A stretch of 64,000 nt of DNA from Deltaproteobacteria bacterium (GCA_022711595.1 JAKLET010000015.1:1-64000); one strand, 5' to 3'. Counted from the first letter of the stretch, positions 26,025 through 38,530 are shown. Translations and numbers: made by a program. The notes: a model not told the origin generated them from the sequence alone.

Positions 26025-27989
26025 CTATTTATGCAATGTCAATGCATGTCCCGTTGTCCACGTTTGCTTAGCAATATCCGAACATGCAGTATTAGATGTT
26101 TTGCCCTTGACCCGAAGCACCAAAACGCCCCGAGATACCAAGTGGGCAAGAAAGCGCCAGACTCCTTCAGGTGAGTTTGCTGGATAGCTTCTTCGAACGG
26201 TCTGCACCGCCTCACCAACTGATAACTCTCGATCCGCTAACAACCACAGTATCTTCATATGTTCCATACAAAACGGATGCACTCCAAACCAAGTTTTGCA
26301 GTAGTGAACTTGTCCCCCAGAGCCGTCGTCAGACGTCGTCCAAAACCTCATACTGGGGTTCAGAGTAAGATGCTGCTCAGCTTGCAGAACCTCTAAGATT
26401 GCCTCACCCCGCCAATCGAATCGTACCGGGTTTTGCTTCGACTTAAGGGCTTCGGAAATCTCGTGCATCATCAGCGTTTTTCTCCGCTTTCTTTCATCCT
26501 TGGTGGGTGCGAATGTTTTAAAGAAAAAGGGGGTTTTGATAGCCACTTCTCGTAAATCTTTGGAAATCATGAACGGCCAGCGCCGTGGATCATGTGGCGA
26601 AAACTCAATCCCGAATAACTCTGGATTGATATAGACTTGCGACCAAGGTCGAGTGTGGAAGGCAGAAACGTTTACGTTCAGATACGACACGCATCCGTGC
26701 TCATAAGCCCATCGGATTAGGTCCATAACACGGTCAAGGGATCGGAGAAACGCCGCTTCCGTTTCTCCGGGGAAGCCAACCACCTGGTTTACGTTAACTT
26801 CGATTCGGTTAGCAAGCAGAGTTTGAACCAATTGTACTGTCGAGTTTACGTCTATGGCTTTGCGCATAGCAACGAGAACGCCGTCGTCAAACGACTCAGC
26901 GCCGACGTTGCAAGCTCGTAGGCCCGCTTCTCTAAGCGATTCAACCTTTAAAGGGGCCATGTCCGCCCGTAGTTGGCAAGCCCAGACCGGCACTCTCTGT
27001 GACTTACGCAAAAAACTCATACCAGCGCAGAATTCATCAAGCCAACGGTCGGAGAAGTTGAAGGTGCTGTCCACGAAATACACCCGAGAAATTGAGTAAA
27101 GTCGTCGAAGTTCTTCTAGGTGTTGGATAATCTCCTTGGGCTCACGGTTTTGGTGGATTCCATGGAGACTGTGTTCGGAGCAAAAGGCACACCTTGCCGG
27201 GCAGCCTCGGCTGACCTCGTAGGTCAACGCGAAGGGTTGGTAGCGAATCCAGTCAAGGTCGCTATATTCGGGCAAGCCGGACGTCCTCAATGTGGCGAAG
27301 CTAGGCAACTCCGGATCGCCCGCTGGTAAATCCGTCAACGCTGTGTAAACACCGGGATGCACAGGACCAACTCCCTGTTCCATCTCGTTCAAGATTTGAG
27401 GCAGTCGGTCTTCGCCATCGCCTGCAATGAGGACATCGGCTATTCCCGAAGCGAGTAGGAGTCGACGCGTATGGCTACTCTGAGTTACTGAAGGTCCTCC
27501 AATTACCACGCGTGCCTTGCTAACTTGCCTTAAGCGTAGCGCGCACACAGCTATCGTGAGCAGGTTAGTAACGTAGGCCGTCATTGTCACAACATCGGCG
27601 TCCCGATTCTCATGGGCGGCCATCACGCCGCAATTGCATAAACTATCTATCTCCATACGTAGACCGCGGTATTCCACGCCAGTTTCCAACACATATTCGC
27701 GATAGACCTCGTTTGATGGGCGCCAAAATGAAAGATCCTCATTCGCACGGAAAGCTTCCACAAAAGCGCAGATGAATATGAGGTCCATTAGCTCGCCCAC
27801 AAACTCTGAAAAATCCATTCTAACGCATCGCGTAAGGTTCTGAGTGTTTTGGCGGAACCGGTAGTCAATTGGGATTAGGTTTCGGCCGGCCCTGCGACAA
27901 GCAGTCTCTAGGATGGCAACGTTCAATAGCGGCAGGTTGGCACCACGGTTATGGAACTGCGGCAATACTAAATGCCTTACTATCATCAT
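26025..27989 (-). CDS. B12-binding-domain radical SAM enzyme
   Basis: A 654-residue enzyme. The N-terminal half (to about 200) has a cobalamin-binding-type Rossmann domain with ARVVIGGPSVTQS and DVLIAGDGEDRLPQIL. The radical SAM core carries the 4Fe-4S ligands Cys263, Cys267 and Cys270 in VSRGCPARCAFCSEH, with VVGFPGETEAAF further on, as in class B B12-dependent methylases. The last 100 residues include ILWLLADRELSVGEAVQTVR and FLAHLVSRGVLVL, which resemble a PqqD-like peptide recognition domain. It overlaps the SPASM radical SAM gene by four bases. The likely role is modification (methylation, cyclisation or rearrangement) of a peptide or protein made by the same operon; the reaction is inferred. 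Confidence 0.82.
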   Translation of the reverse strand: MMIVRHLVLPQFHNRGANLPLLNVAILETACRRAGRNLIPIDYRFRQNTQNLTRCVRMDFSEFVGELMDLIFICAFVEAFRANEDLSFWRPSNEVYREYVLETGVEYRGLRMEIDSLCNCGVMAAHENRDADVVTMTAYVTNLLTIAVCALRLRQVSKARVVIGGPSVTQSSHTRRLLLASGIADVLIAGDGEDRLPQILNEMEQGVGPVHPGVYTALTDLPAGDPELPSFATLRTSGLPEYSDLDWIRYQPFALTYEVSRGCPARCAFCSEHSLHGIHQNREPKEIIQHLEELRRLYSISRVYFVDSTFNFSDRWLDEFCAGMSFLRKSQRVPVWACQLRADMAPLKVESLREAGLRACNVGAESFDDGVLVAMRKAIDVNSTVQLVQTLLANRIEVNVNQVVGFPGETEAAFLRSLDRVMDLIRWAYEHGCVSYLNVNVSAFHTRPWSQVYINPELFGIEFSPHDPRRWPFMISKDLREVAIKTPFFFKTFAPTKDERKRRKTLMMHEISEALKSKQNPVRFDWRGEAILEVLQAEQHLTLNPSMRFWTTSDDGSGGQVHYCKTWFGVHPFCMEHMKILWLLADRELSVGEAVQTVRRSYPANSPEGVWRFLAHLVSRGVLVLRVKGKTSNTACSDIAKQTWTTGHALTLHK

Positions 27990-29317
27990 ATCTCCTTTTC
28001 GATTGCCTGCCGTATTCGGCAGGCCAGGTAAGGATTGTTTTCAATACGGTGCAGGAAACGCATTATAGTCTCGAAGAATGGTAGCCGTGCGCATTGGCCT
28101 GAAAGGCGCCGTTTCTCGTGGTATTGTTCTGGAGGCAATGCGCCTGTACGGACAACCCTTGCGGGACAGCCAAAGCAGAGATAACGCGCGAAGCATTCAG
28201 CGCATGGCATCCTATTCCCCTTGCGATTAATCTCCATAAACCATTCCGGTTCGTGAAGACCGTTAGCTGCACCGAGATAGCGTGCATCATCCCTGTCGGC
28301 AAAGTGAAAACAAGGGTACACACCCCCCAAGGCTCCGAACGCCAACTTGGAGGCAGGTGAAACTGGGCACACGCGGTCGTCACGCACACGGTACATGTAT
28401 GCGCTTATTGGCCGTATCGTCTCGCGCGGGAGTTGCACATCGTCCACCCTTGTAGCATGCGCAAAAATGAAAAGGGCGTTCTCGACTTTCTGCAACCGAT
28501 TGAGATTTATCTCGCGAATGGTCTCGAAAGGGAATGCAAATTCCGGTGTAGTTGGCCACACCAAAGCTATTGAAACCTTTTGAACAAAAGGGAACTGGCG
28601 GCGGAGGTGGCATTCCACATCGGTAGGCAAGAAACCGGCCGATTTGTGAGCTGGGGTGTAGGTTGCCGCCAAGTCGAATTCAACACCCGAGGCTTGAAGC
28701 ATTCTTATAGCCGACGAAGTATGCTCATAGCTGCCATGGCCTCGATTGAGGTCATGGATTTCCGCTGGACCATCGCAACTCACAACCCAGCGAATCCCAA
28801 ACTGAAGCGACATCGCCGTTGCGTCGATGAGTACACTGGCCGGGGCGATTGCGCTTGTAAATAACGATTTTCGCAGAACCCGTATACCCGCTCGCTCCAA
28901 GCGAGATAAAATGTGACCAACAATGGGAAGATTGAGCAGGGGTTCGCCACCGATAAAGGATAGACTAACCAGTTCGGCACAGCGTCTAGAAAGCAGGTCT
29001 ACCGCACGGTCTGCAATCTCTTGAGACATCATCGGACCGCTTCTTTGCCTGTGGTTCCGATGTATGTAGCAATAGGCACACACACCAGTACATTGCTGGG
29101 TAACCTCAAATACGGCATTGCCGAGACTGTGTTTGAATCCCCTGTTTGGAACTGTTGGACGGATGATATCAAGTGAGCGCCAAGTCCGAACCTGCTGGAC
29201 GAGGGTCTCCACTGCGCTCGTACTCTGGCCTGGTTTGAGCTCGAAAAACGAAAAGGTACGGCCACAGAACAGAACCTTTCTCTCTCCGTCTTGAAACCAC
29301 AATGCATTCTTCAGCAC
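27986..29317 (-). CDS. Radical SAM/SPASM peptide-modifying enzyme
   Basis: A 443-residue enzyme with cluster ligands Cys76, Cys80 and Cys83 in TQQCTGVCAYCYIH and the usual SLSFIGGEPLLN after them. The C-terminal SPASM region (about 335-420) has GGVYPCFHFAD and CAECFARYLCFGCPARV, giving ligands for auxiliary iron-sulfur clusters. Such enzymes install thioether or carbon-carbon links in ribosomally made peptides or mature enzyme subunits. The first 50 residues may be a recognition domain. Translation starts at GTG 29317, preceded by a weak GAGGCGGA. Its stop overlaps the start of the B12-type gene, and a candidate substrate gene lies 47 bp upstream. Confidence 0.87.
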   Translation of the reverse strand: MLKNALWFQDGERKVLFCGRTFSFFELKPGQSTSAVETLVQQVRTWRSLDIIRPTVPNRGFKHSLGNAVFEVTQQCTGVCAYCYIHRNHRQRSGPMMSQEIADRAVDLLSRRCAELVSLSFIGGEPLLNLPIVGHILSRLERAGIRVLRKSLFTSAIAPASVLIDATAMSLQFGIRWVVSCDGPAEIHDLNRGHGSYEHTSSAIRMLQASGVEFDLAATYTPAHKSAGFLPTDVECHLRRQFPFVQKVSIALVWPTTPEFAFPFETIREINLNRLQKVENALFIFAHATRVDDVQLPRETIRPISAYMYRVRDDRVCPVSPASKLAFGALGGVYPCFHFADRDDARYLGAANGLHEPEWFMEINRKGNRMPCAECFARYLCFGCPARVVRTGALPPEQYHEKRRLSGQCARLPFFETIMRFLHRIENNPYLACRIRQAIEKEI

Positions 29318-29364
29318 GTAGTCTTATCCGCCTCGGCTTGCCAGTTGCAGACAAGGATCCAATG

Positions 29365-29883
29365 TTACATAATCAAGTCGTCGTCTGTGTGGCCGGCGTC
29401 ACATGTAACGTGCATCTCAATCGCCCCAACTTCCGGAGGTGCCGAAACGGAAACTCCGGCCAAAACCGCCTCAAACTCTTCGAATACCCGGGCCCTTGCA
29501 GGCTCATCCAAGACCTTGAGCGGCTCCTCGAGGCGCTTACGAAAATCCTTTCCCGCGGGTGGGGACTCAGCCGAGACGACAAATGTGCGCACCAGGAGAC
29601 CAACCGTACCCTTGCGAACAAACACACGCACGACGGGCACAACCTCGCTCCCGATTTGCCGCTCAGGCAATCTAAGTATTGCAAGAACGTCAGATTGCGA
29701 AAACTCGAGACGCTCGTGGCGGTCCACAAATGGAATCCGGTCAAGTATCAGTCTTCTCCTATCTTGGTCTGAATAGGGAATTCCAACATAGGACACCGTG
29801 TCGGCACGAAGTTGCGCGTCATCGATAAACTTTTGCTCGCCGAAAGGGCGAAGGTTAGAGAAAAACTCTTCAAGATTCTGCAT
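29365..29883 (-). CDS. Candidate substrate/precursor protein of the radical SAM operon
   Basis: The start at 29883 has GGGGGAG eight bases upstream; an ATG at 29913 lacks a signal. The 172-residue product starts MQNLEEFFSNLRPFGEQKF, contains a beta-rich central part (IGSEVVPVVRVFVRKG), a charged helical segment, and ends with a short, unusual tail MHVTCDAGHTDDDLIM holding the only Cys. It is the first gene of the operon, 47 bp before the SPASM enzyme. Its place and its tail make it the best candidate for the modified substrate: a long leader with a C-terminal core. It could instead be an accessory protein. No family was recognised. Confidence 0.6.
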   Translation of the reverse strand: MQNLEEFFSNLRPFGEQKFIDDAQLRADTVSYVGIPYSDQDRRRLILDRIPFVDRHERLEFSQSDVLAILRLPERQIGSEVVPVVRVFVRKGTVGLLVRTFVVSAESPPAGKDFRKRLEEPLKVLDEPARARVFEEFEAVLAGVSVSAPPEVGAIEMHVTCDAGHTDDDLIM

Positions 29884-29955
29884 ATTATCTCCCCCTAAGT
29901 TCGACCTGCACACTTTCTGGGCATGATGATGGTCAAAGAGCTACTAATTAGTTTA

Positions 29956-29983
29956 ATTGTAACAGATTATTAGAACAATGCAA
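29956..29983 (-). promoter_or_regulatory. Promoter of the radical SAM operon
   Basis: TTGCAT (29978-29983) and TACAAT (29956-29961) on the minus strand are 16 bases apart; the transcript would start near 29949 and have a 65-base leader before the 172-residue protein. The remaining interval up to 30238 is A+T-rich without a recognised gene. Confidence 0.55.
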
Positions 29984-30238
29984 GAGGTTAATTCGGCGGC
30001 CATTACAGCGGCACCTTCCTCACCGATTTTATACGGAACTATTGAAAACCATTTGTACTGTCCAATTGAAATACTCTACCAGAATTTGTAGATTTCAGGA
30101 AGTAACTGTGCCTTTCTGGCATTTGTCATATTTTTTTTAATTTTCACACTATATATTTAATTTTTCAAAAGCGCACATTAGAATGTAGACGTTGAACGGT
30201 AAATATTTATCTGTCTCTCGGTTAAGTTGATCTAGTCT

Positions 30239-30363
30239 ATTCCTGTTCTAGATCGAAGATGATATCAAGACAGCGAGGAGGAACCGACGCAGGTGTACTG
30301 AAGTACATCGAGAAGTGCGACGACGAAGATAACGAAGAGAGCGCTCCGATTTAGAACAGGAAT
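30239..30363. repeat. Small inverted-repeat element (MITE/REP-like), 125 bp
   Basis: Perfect 12-bp terminal inverted repeats ATTCCTGTTCTA (30239-30250) and TAGAACAGGAAT (30352-30363) enclose 101 bp that include the hairpin TGTACT-GA-AGTACA and G/C-rich CGTCG runs. It encodes no transposase. It sits at the 3' end of a minus-strand gene and supplies its last 37 codons and stop. The length and ends are those of a non-autonomous mobile element; a palindromic intergenic repeat is the alternative. Confidence 0.6.
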
Positions 30364-30562
30364 TAGATTCGTTCCATACAGACTTGATCTTGTCCATAAT
30401 CGCCTGGGTGACCATCTTCTGTATCATGGTCATGAGGACGGGGAAATTGATGACCTGAACGGCTGTGCCGTAGGCGCTCGTCGCAATCAAAAAGAGGATG
30501 AGAATCCCGCAGATCACTTTCCCTGTCCTCGTTCCAAAAAACATTCGTACTCTGTCTTTCAT
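30248..30562 (-). CDS. Small membrane protein with an element-derived C-terminus
   Basis: GGAGGG lies seven bases before ATG 30562. The 104-residue product starts MKDRVRMFFGTRTGKVI, has one clear membrane helix (about 17-35, CGILILFLIATSAYG), then a second hydrophobic stretch. From about residue 67 on, coding DNA belongs to the inverted-repeat element (ends 30363), giving an Arg/Ser-rich tail unlike the rest, and the stop TAG lies in the element's terminal repeat. The original C-terminus was therefore lost or replaced. No family was recognised. Confidence 0.5.
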   Translation of the reverse strand: MKDRVRMFFGTRTGKVICGILILFLIATSAYGTAVQVINFPVLMTMIQKMVTQAIMDKIKSVWNESNSCSKSERSLRYLRRRTSRCTSVHLRRFLLAVLISSSI

Positions 30563-30629
30563 GGTTTGCCCTCCAGGATATGTAATAGCCTCCAAAACGG
30601 ATATTTTTTCCGCAAAAAAAGCTGGAACC

Positions 30630-33541
<2,912 letters not shown>

Positions 33542-34232
33542 GGAATGATTTCTTATTCTCCTCCAACTCTGGAAATAAAAAACACCGCTGGACAGGGACC
33601 ATGGAACTTTCTTAAACAGATAGCTTTGCCATGATTACGGATTATAACAGACGTGCACCCACAGATTACTTACAGATTGCAGATAATAGTTCTCATAATT
33701 TAATATTGCCGTTATTAAAGATGGGGAAGATGTCCAGGATAAGTCAATGAAATCCATAGACAGGTGTCCGGACAGACAGATAAAAGACCGTCAATCTCGG
33801 TTCCCACGTTTTCATCGGCAATCGACGTGCGTCTGTGATTATTCTTCAAATATAAAACTGGGTTTAACATACCGAATACAAGGAACTCCCTTAATGGATG
33901 TTTTGCCTATCTCAAAGAACTGGTGGGGGTTCACCGGGGATCTAAAAGAAATCTTAAAAACAAGATCATTGAAGACATTCTATGGGGACAATAAAGTCAT
34001 GTTTTTTGATATTAAGCCGATGTTTTGATGATCATTGATCTTGTTTCTTTCGGGAAGATATGAAGTCTGTGTTTGCCCGCACATAAAATGCCTTTCAGGC
34101 AGTCGTGATCTGGGCCCACCCGGTGCAGACGGCCACTATTTCGCTTGCAACATCAGTGACATTGGGAGAGAATGGTATAAACGAACAGGTTCGGGAACAT
34201 TTTATCAGGCAACGCTGTCTGATATGCATGGG
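33542..34232. other. Divergent intergenic region between autotransporter and TPR-CHAT genes
   Basis: An extended -10 element TGTTATAAT lies on the minus strand (-10 hexamer 33641-33646), about 100 bp before the autotransporter start; its -35 is poor. A plus-strand frame at 33747-34028 (93 residues) has no ribosome-binding site or family features and is probably not a gene. The 5' part of the frame leading into the TPR-CHAT gene (34035-34232) lacks a signal peptide and is treated as leader. Confidence 0.45.
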
Positions 34233-37200
34233 ATGCCGATGAAAAAGCGATCCATACGGGAATTTATATGCCGGGCAGTGGTTATCTTTTGTGTCATTGC
34301 CCTCTTCCTTCCTTCAATATCCTCACCGCAAACAACGGAAGAGATCAATAAGATCATCGAGCAATTCATGCAGCTTTCCCGGGAGGGAAAGTATCGGGAG
34401 GCCATTCCTGTCGCTGAAAAAATACTGGCGATCTATGAAAGGATCAATGGCCCCGAACATCGTGATGTTGCAACCGCACTGAGCAATCTTGCGGGGCTCC
34501 ATTACGATCTTGGAGACTACCGGAAAGCACAGCCTCTTTATCAACGCTCTCTTGAGATCAAGGAAAAGGTTTTAGGCACCGATCATCCTGACACTGTAAA
34601 CACCATGCGCGCCCTGGCAGAAACCTGTCGCTTCACCGGAGAATACGCAAAGGCAGAGCTTCTCTACAAACGTGTGCTCGCGATCAAGGAAAAGACTTTG
34701 GGGCCTGACCACCCCGAGACCGCGGCCGCCCTCAACAATCTGGCCGAGCTGTACAGATCCGTGCGTGATTACGTGAAAGCAGAACCTCTCTACAAGCGTT
34801 CGCTTGAGATCAAGGAAAAGACCCTGGGGCCTGACCACCCCGAGACCGCGACCGCTCTCAACAACCTGGCCCTGCTCTACGATGCCGTTGACGAATATAC
34901 GAAGGCTGAAGCCTTCTTCAAGCGGTCCCTTTCCATTCGTGAAAGATCTCTCGGCCCTGATCATGCTCTTACTGCCCAATCTCTTAACAATCTTGCAGGG
35001 CTTTATATGTCCATCGGTGAATATGCGAAGGCCGAGCCCCTCTACAAACGGTCTCTGGCAATATATGAAAAAACACTCGGGCCCGATCACCCCGAGACGG
35101 CCACCATCGCGGCCAACCTGGCATCGTTCTACAAAACCATTGGTGACTATGCGAAGGCCGAACCCCTTTATAAACGCTCCCTTGCGATATATGAAAACGC
35201 GCTCGGACCGGATAATTACGAAGTTGCATCCATACTTGATGATCTGGCAGGGCTCTTTCTTCTTTCTGGTGAATACCAGAGATCACGTACCCTTTATGAG
35301 CGCGCCCTCTCAATTCATAAAAAAGTGTTTGGCCCCGACCACCTTGCCACCACATCGTCCCTTAGCGGTCTGGCAAAGTTCTTTCAGGAAATGGGTGATT
35401 ACGCAACATCTGAATCCCTGTTTAAAAAGGTCCTGGCTATCCATGAGAGATCCCTCGGGCCGATGCATCGCAGCACTTCTGCTTCCCTCAATAACCTGGC
35501 TCTGCTCTATGTTCTCATGGGGGACCCTTCAAAAGCGGTGCCTCTCTATATTCGGTCTGTCACGATCACGGAAAAGGTCCTTGGCCCCGACCATCCATCC
35601 ACCGCAATAGCCATTAACAATCTTGCAAATATGTATGAATCAATAGGCGATTACGCGACAGCCGAATCCTTATATAAACGCTCCCTCGCGATCAGAGAGA
35701 AAACCCTCGGCCCGGACCATCCCGACACCGCCAACGCCCTCAACAACCTTGCGGTGCTCTACAACACGACCGGCGATTACGGGAAGGCTGAGCCCCTCTA
35801 CAAGCGCTCCCTTACGATACACGAAAAGGTACTCGGGTCAAACCATCCCAACACCGCCAACGCCCTCAACAACCTTTGCGTCCTCTATGCAGCCACAGGC
35901 AGATACGGGGAGGCTTTCGATCTGCGGCTCCGTGCTCAGCGCATCGACTCGAACCTCATCGACCAGGTGATGGGGTTCACCTCGGAGGGCCAGAAGATGA
36001 AGTTCCTCGCGACGAAGGAACACACCCTCTACGGCTTCCTCACCCTCGCCGGTCTCCACAAGAAGGATGACAGGGACGCCCTCGAGAGGGCCCTCACCGT
36101 CTGGCTCCAGCGCAAGGGCGTGGTGCTGGAGGCACAGAAGCGCTTCCAGGACGCCCTCGCCCTGTCAGACGACCCGAAGGTGGCGGAGAGGTTCCAGGAG
36201 CTGGCACGGATGCGGGCACAGCTCTCCAGGCTCATCTTCTCGGGCCCGGGAAAGGAGGGGCCGGACGCGTACAGGAAGAAGCTCGTTGAGCTTGAGGCGC
36301 AGAAGGAAAGGCTTGAGGCGGAACTCAGCAAGATGAGCGATGCCTTCGCGAAGACGAAGAAGGTGGCAAGGGCGGACACGAGGCAGGTGGCTTCCTCGCT
36401 TCCGAAGGGCAGCGCCCTCATAGACTTCGTGAGGCTCCCCATCTATAACTTCACCGCGAGGAAGGAACAGAAGAGATGGGGCCCTCCCCGCTACTTCGCC
36501 TTCGTCCTCCCCGCGGGCAGGCCGGACGGGGTCTCGCTCATAGACCTCGGCGACGCAGGGGAGATAGACAGACTCATCGGGGAGCTCAAGCGTAATATCG
36601 GCAATCATCAGGGAGACCCGGAAGGAAAAGATTCTTCCCGCATCTCCAGGAAGCTCTACAACCTTGTCTTCGCCCCTGTCAAAAAGGGGCTCAAGGACGT
36701 GAAGGAGATCTACATATCTCCCGACGGCAGCCTCAACCTCATCCCCTTCGAGATACTCAAGGGGCCCGACGGCAGATACCTCATCGAGGACCACACCTTC
36801 AACTACCTGGGGAGCGGCAGGGACATCCTCGGCTTCGGCATGGTGAAGGCGAAGAGCTCTCATCCCCTTGTCATCGGCGACCCGGACTACGACCTGGACG
36901 AGGCGGGGCAGGAGGCCTCCCTCAAGAAGCTGGGGATGGCCCCTCAGAAGAGGTCCTTCGCCGTGCGGTCCGGGGACATGTCGGCGAAGGGGTTCCCCCC
37001 TCTTCCCGGCACGAAGGAGGAGGCCGAGGCCATAGCCTCCCTGCTCGGCAGGAAGGACGCCCTCCTTTACACGGGCAAGGACGCCCTGGAAGAGGTCCTG
37101 ATGAAGCACGGCAGCCCCAGGGTCCTCCACCTCGCCACCCACGGGTTCTTCCTCGCTGACCAGGACCTCCTCGACGAGAAGAGGAAGGCCCCCTACGAGA

Positions 37201-37625
37201 ACCCGCTGGCGCGGTCGGGCATCGTCCTCGCCGGGGCCAACAGGTCCATAAAGACGGGGTCAGACGAAGGGCTCATAACGGCGGAGAAGGTCCTCTCCCT
37301 GAGGCTTAGCGGCACTGAGCTCGTGGTGCTGTCCGCATGCGAGACGGGCCTTGGCGACATAAAGAGCGGGGAAGGGGTGTTCGGCCTGAGACGGGCCTTC
37401 ACCCAGGCGGGGGCGAAGGGTCTCGTCATGTCCATGTGGAGCGTGCCCGACAGGGAGACGAAGGAGCTCATGGTGAACTTCTACACGAACATACTCGTGA
37501 AGAAGATGAAACGCTCCGATGCCCTCAGGCAGGCCATACTAACGGAGCTCCCGGAGGTAAAGAAACGCTACGGCCACACCAACCCCTTCTTCTGGGGGGC
37601 GTTCGTCTATATGGGGGAGCCGTAA
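34233..37625 (+). CDS. Secreted TPR-CHAT protein (caspase-like peptidase domain)
   Basis: The start at 34233 (MPMKKRSIREFICR) gives a signal peptide ending near PSISSPQ; the frame is open from 34035 but its first 66 residues look non-coding. The product of about 1130 residues has twelve 42-residue kinesin-light-chain-type TPRs (pattern YxKAEPLYKRSLAIxEKxLGPDHP), a coiled-coil linker and a C-terminal CHAT domain. The caspase-type dyad is intact: His in LHLATHGFFLADQD (residue 1036 of the open frame) and Cys in VVLSACETGLGDI (residue 1102). CHAT proteases are activated by partner recognition through the TPRs. An exported CHAT protein beside an autotransporter is unusual. No strong ribosome-binding site is visible. 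Confidence 0.85.
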   Translation: MPMKKRSIREFICRAVVIFCVIALFLPSISSPQTTEEINKIIEQFMQLSREGKYREAIPVAEKILAIYERINGPEHRDVATALSNLAGLHYDLGDYRKAQPLYQRSLEIKEKVLGTDHPDTVNTMRALAETCRFTGEYAKAELLYKRVLAIKEKTLGPDHPETAAALNNLAELYRSVRDYVKAEPLYKRSLEIKEKTLGPDHPETATALNNLALLYDAVDEYTKAEAFFKRSLSIRERSLGPDHALTAQSLNNLAGLYMSIGEYAKAEPLYKRSLAIYEKTLGPDHPETATIAANLASFYKTIGDYAKAEPLYKRSLAIYENALGPDNYEVASILDDLAGLFLLSGEYQRSRTLYERALSIHKKVFGPDHLATTSSLSGLAKFFQEMGDYATSESLFKKVLAIHERSLGPMHRSTSASLNNLALLYVLMGDPSKAVPLYIRSVTITEKVLGPDHPSTAIAINNLANMYESIGDYATAESLYKRSLAIREKTLGPDHPDTANALNNLAVLYNTTGDYGKAEPLYKRSLTIHEKVLGSNHPNTANALNNLCVLYAATGRYGEAFDLRLRAQRIDSNLIDQVMGFTSEGQKMKFLATKEHTLYGFLTLAGLHKKDDRDALERALTVWLQRKGVVLEAQKRFQDALALSDDPKVAERFQELARMRAQLSRLIFSGPGKEGPDAYRKKLVELEAQKERLEAELSKMSDAFAKTKKVARADTRQVASSLPKGSALIDFVRLPIYNFTARKEQKRWGPPRYFAFVLPAGRPDGVSLIDLGDAGEIDRLIGELKRNIGNHQGDPEGKDSSRISRKLYNLVFAPVKKGLKDVKEIYISPDGSLNLIPFEILKGPDGRYLIEDHTFNYLGSGRDILGFGMVKAKSSHPLVIGDPDYDLDEAGQEASLKKLGMAPQKRSFAVRSGDMSAKGFPPLPGTKEEAEAIASLLGRKDALLYTGKDALEEVLMKHGSPRVLHLATHGFFLADQDLLDEKRKAPYENPLARSGIVLAGANRSIKTGSDEGLITAEKVLSLRLSGTELVVLSACETGLGDIKSGEGVFGLRRAFTQAGAKGLVMSMWSVPDRETKELMVNFYTNILVKKMKRSDALRQAILTELPEVKKRYGHTNPFFWGAFVYMGEP

Positions 37626-37662
37626 ACATGATATCTATGGAAAGAATAAGCCGGAGGAAACA

Positions 37663-38082
37663 ATGTCTGAGATAGTCTGTATACTTGCCGGTTTGACATT
37701 TCTACTGCCTGCGGCATTTGTGCAGGTTGATAATTCCGTTCAGACACACATGCTGAACCCGGATTTGAATTTAACATGCAAAGAAACGTTTGCGTCATAT
37801 GGGGGGCCGAATGGGGAAAAGGTCTATGTTTTTGTTTGGGAACCATATCCTCCAAAACCCGGCGGCCCAATGGCAGCGACCCGGCAGTGGGACCGCATCG
37901 TGGCCGGGGAAAAGATCAAAGTGACCGAAACTGATCAGTTCATGGGAAAAAAACAGAAGGTCTTTGTTGTTCACCTGAAAAGAAGTTCCCCTGACGCCGT
38001 TATCATGATCTATGCATCGGGCGTAACGTTCGATTTCTTCGATAAACTGATCTCATCAATAAAGTACACCGGCTCGCAATAA
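37663..38082 (+). CDS. Small exported protein downstream of the TPR-CHAT gene
   Basis: A 139-residue product with GGAGG eight bases before ATG 37663. It has an N-terminal hydrophobic segment (about 5-20, VCILAGLTFLLPAAF) that looks like a signal peptide, then a small mixed domain with NLTCKETFASYGGPNG, FVWEPYPPKPGGP and a beta-rich end (KVFVVHLKRSSPDAVIMIYA). It follows the CHAT gene by 37 bp in the same direction and is probably co-transcribed, so it could be a partner or inhibitor of the peptidase. No family was recognised. Confidence 0.65.
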   Translation: MSEIVCILAGLTFLLPAAFVQVDNSVQTHMLNPDLNLTCKETFASYGGPNGEKVYVFVWEPYPPKPGGPMAATRQWDRIVAGEKIKVTETDQFMGKKQKVFVVHLKRSSPDAVIMIYASGVTFDFFDKLISSIKYTGSQ

Positions 38083-38143
38083 AAAGTCAGTTTGATATTT
38101 CTTATCGAGCCGGCCGATATCTAAAATATCTAAAAATGGTTTT

Positions 38144-38530
38144 TCACCATAATATCTTTACTTTATATTTAGCTATATCCGCGTCTCGAGTGACAACGGG
38201 CATCTTCTCGAGAATAGCCTGACTTATAATGATACGATCAAATGGGTCCCGATGGATGAGCGGGAGGCGGGATACGTGAAGCGCGTGGCCCATCTGTATC
38301 GGGAGAGACTCGATCGCGTTCTTTGCCAGCTGATTGGGGATAAAACGATCAGGTCTGTCCGGCAGGTGGAGCCTTCCCAGGTCCACTTTTATTGCCATCT
38401 CCCATGCTGAAGCCACGCTCAGAAAGAGCTCGTTTTCCGTGTTTCTGATCGCATCACGCACACGCAAGGACAGTTCCGGGCTGTCCGTTATCCACCACAG
38501 GAATGTATGTGTGTCGAGAAGCAGCTTCAT
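38144..38530 (-). CDS. PIN-domain toxin of a Phd-type module
   Basis: A 128-residue PIN domain: MKLLLDTHTFLWWI with the first Asp, SVASAWEMAIKVDLGRL with the Glu, and HRDPFDRIIISQAI plus VTRDADIAKYKV with the later Asp residues. This subclass (Pfam PIN with DTHTFLWW) pairs with Phd/YefM antitoxins, and the antitoxin gene overlaps it by four bases. It should act as an RNase. It is unrelated in sequence to the PIN toxin at 12.6 kb beyond the shared fold. Confidence 0.92.
   Translation of the reverse strand: MKLLLDTHTFLWWITDSPELSLRVRDAIRNTENELFLSVASAWEMAIKVDLGRLHLPDRPDRFIPNQLAKNAIESLPIQMGHALHVSRLPLIHRDPFDRIIISQAILEKMPVVTRDADIAKYKVKILW

Noticed and set aside
33747..34028. 93-residue frame before the TPR-CHAT gene
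   Set aside because: No ribosome-binding site and no protein family features.
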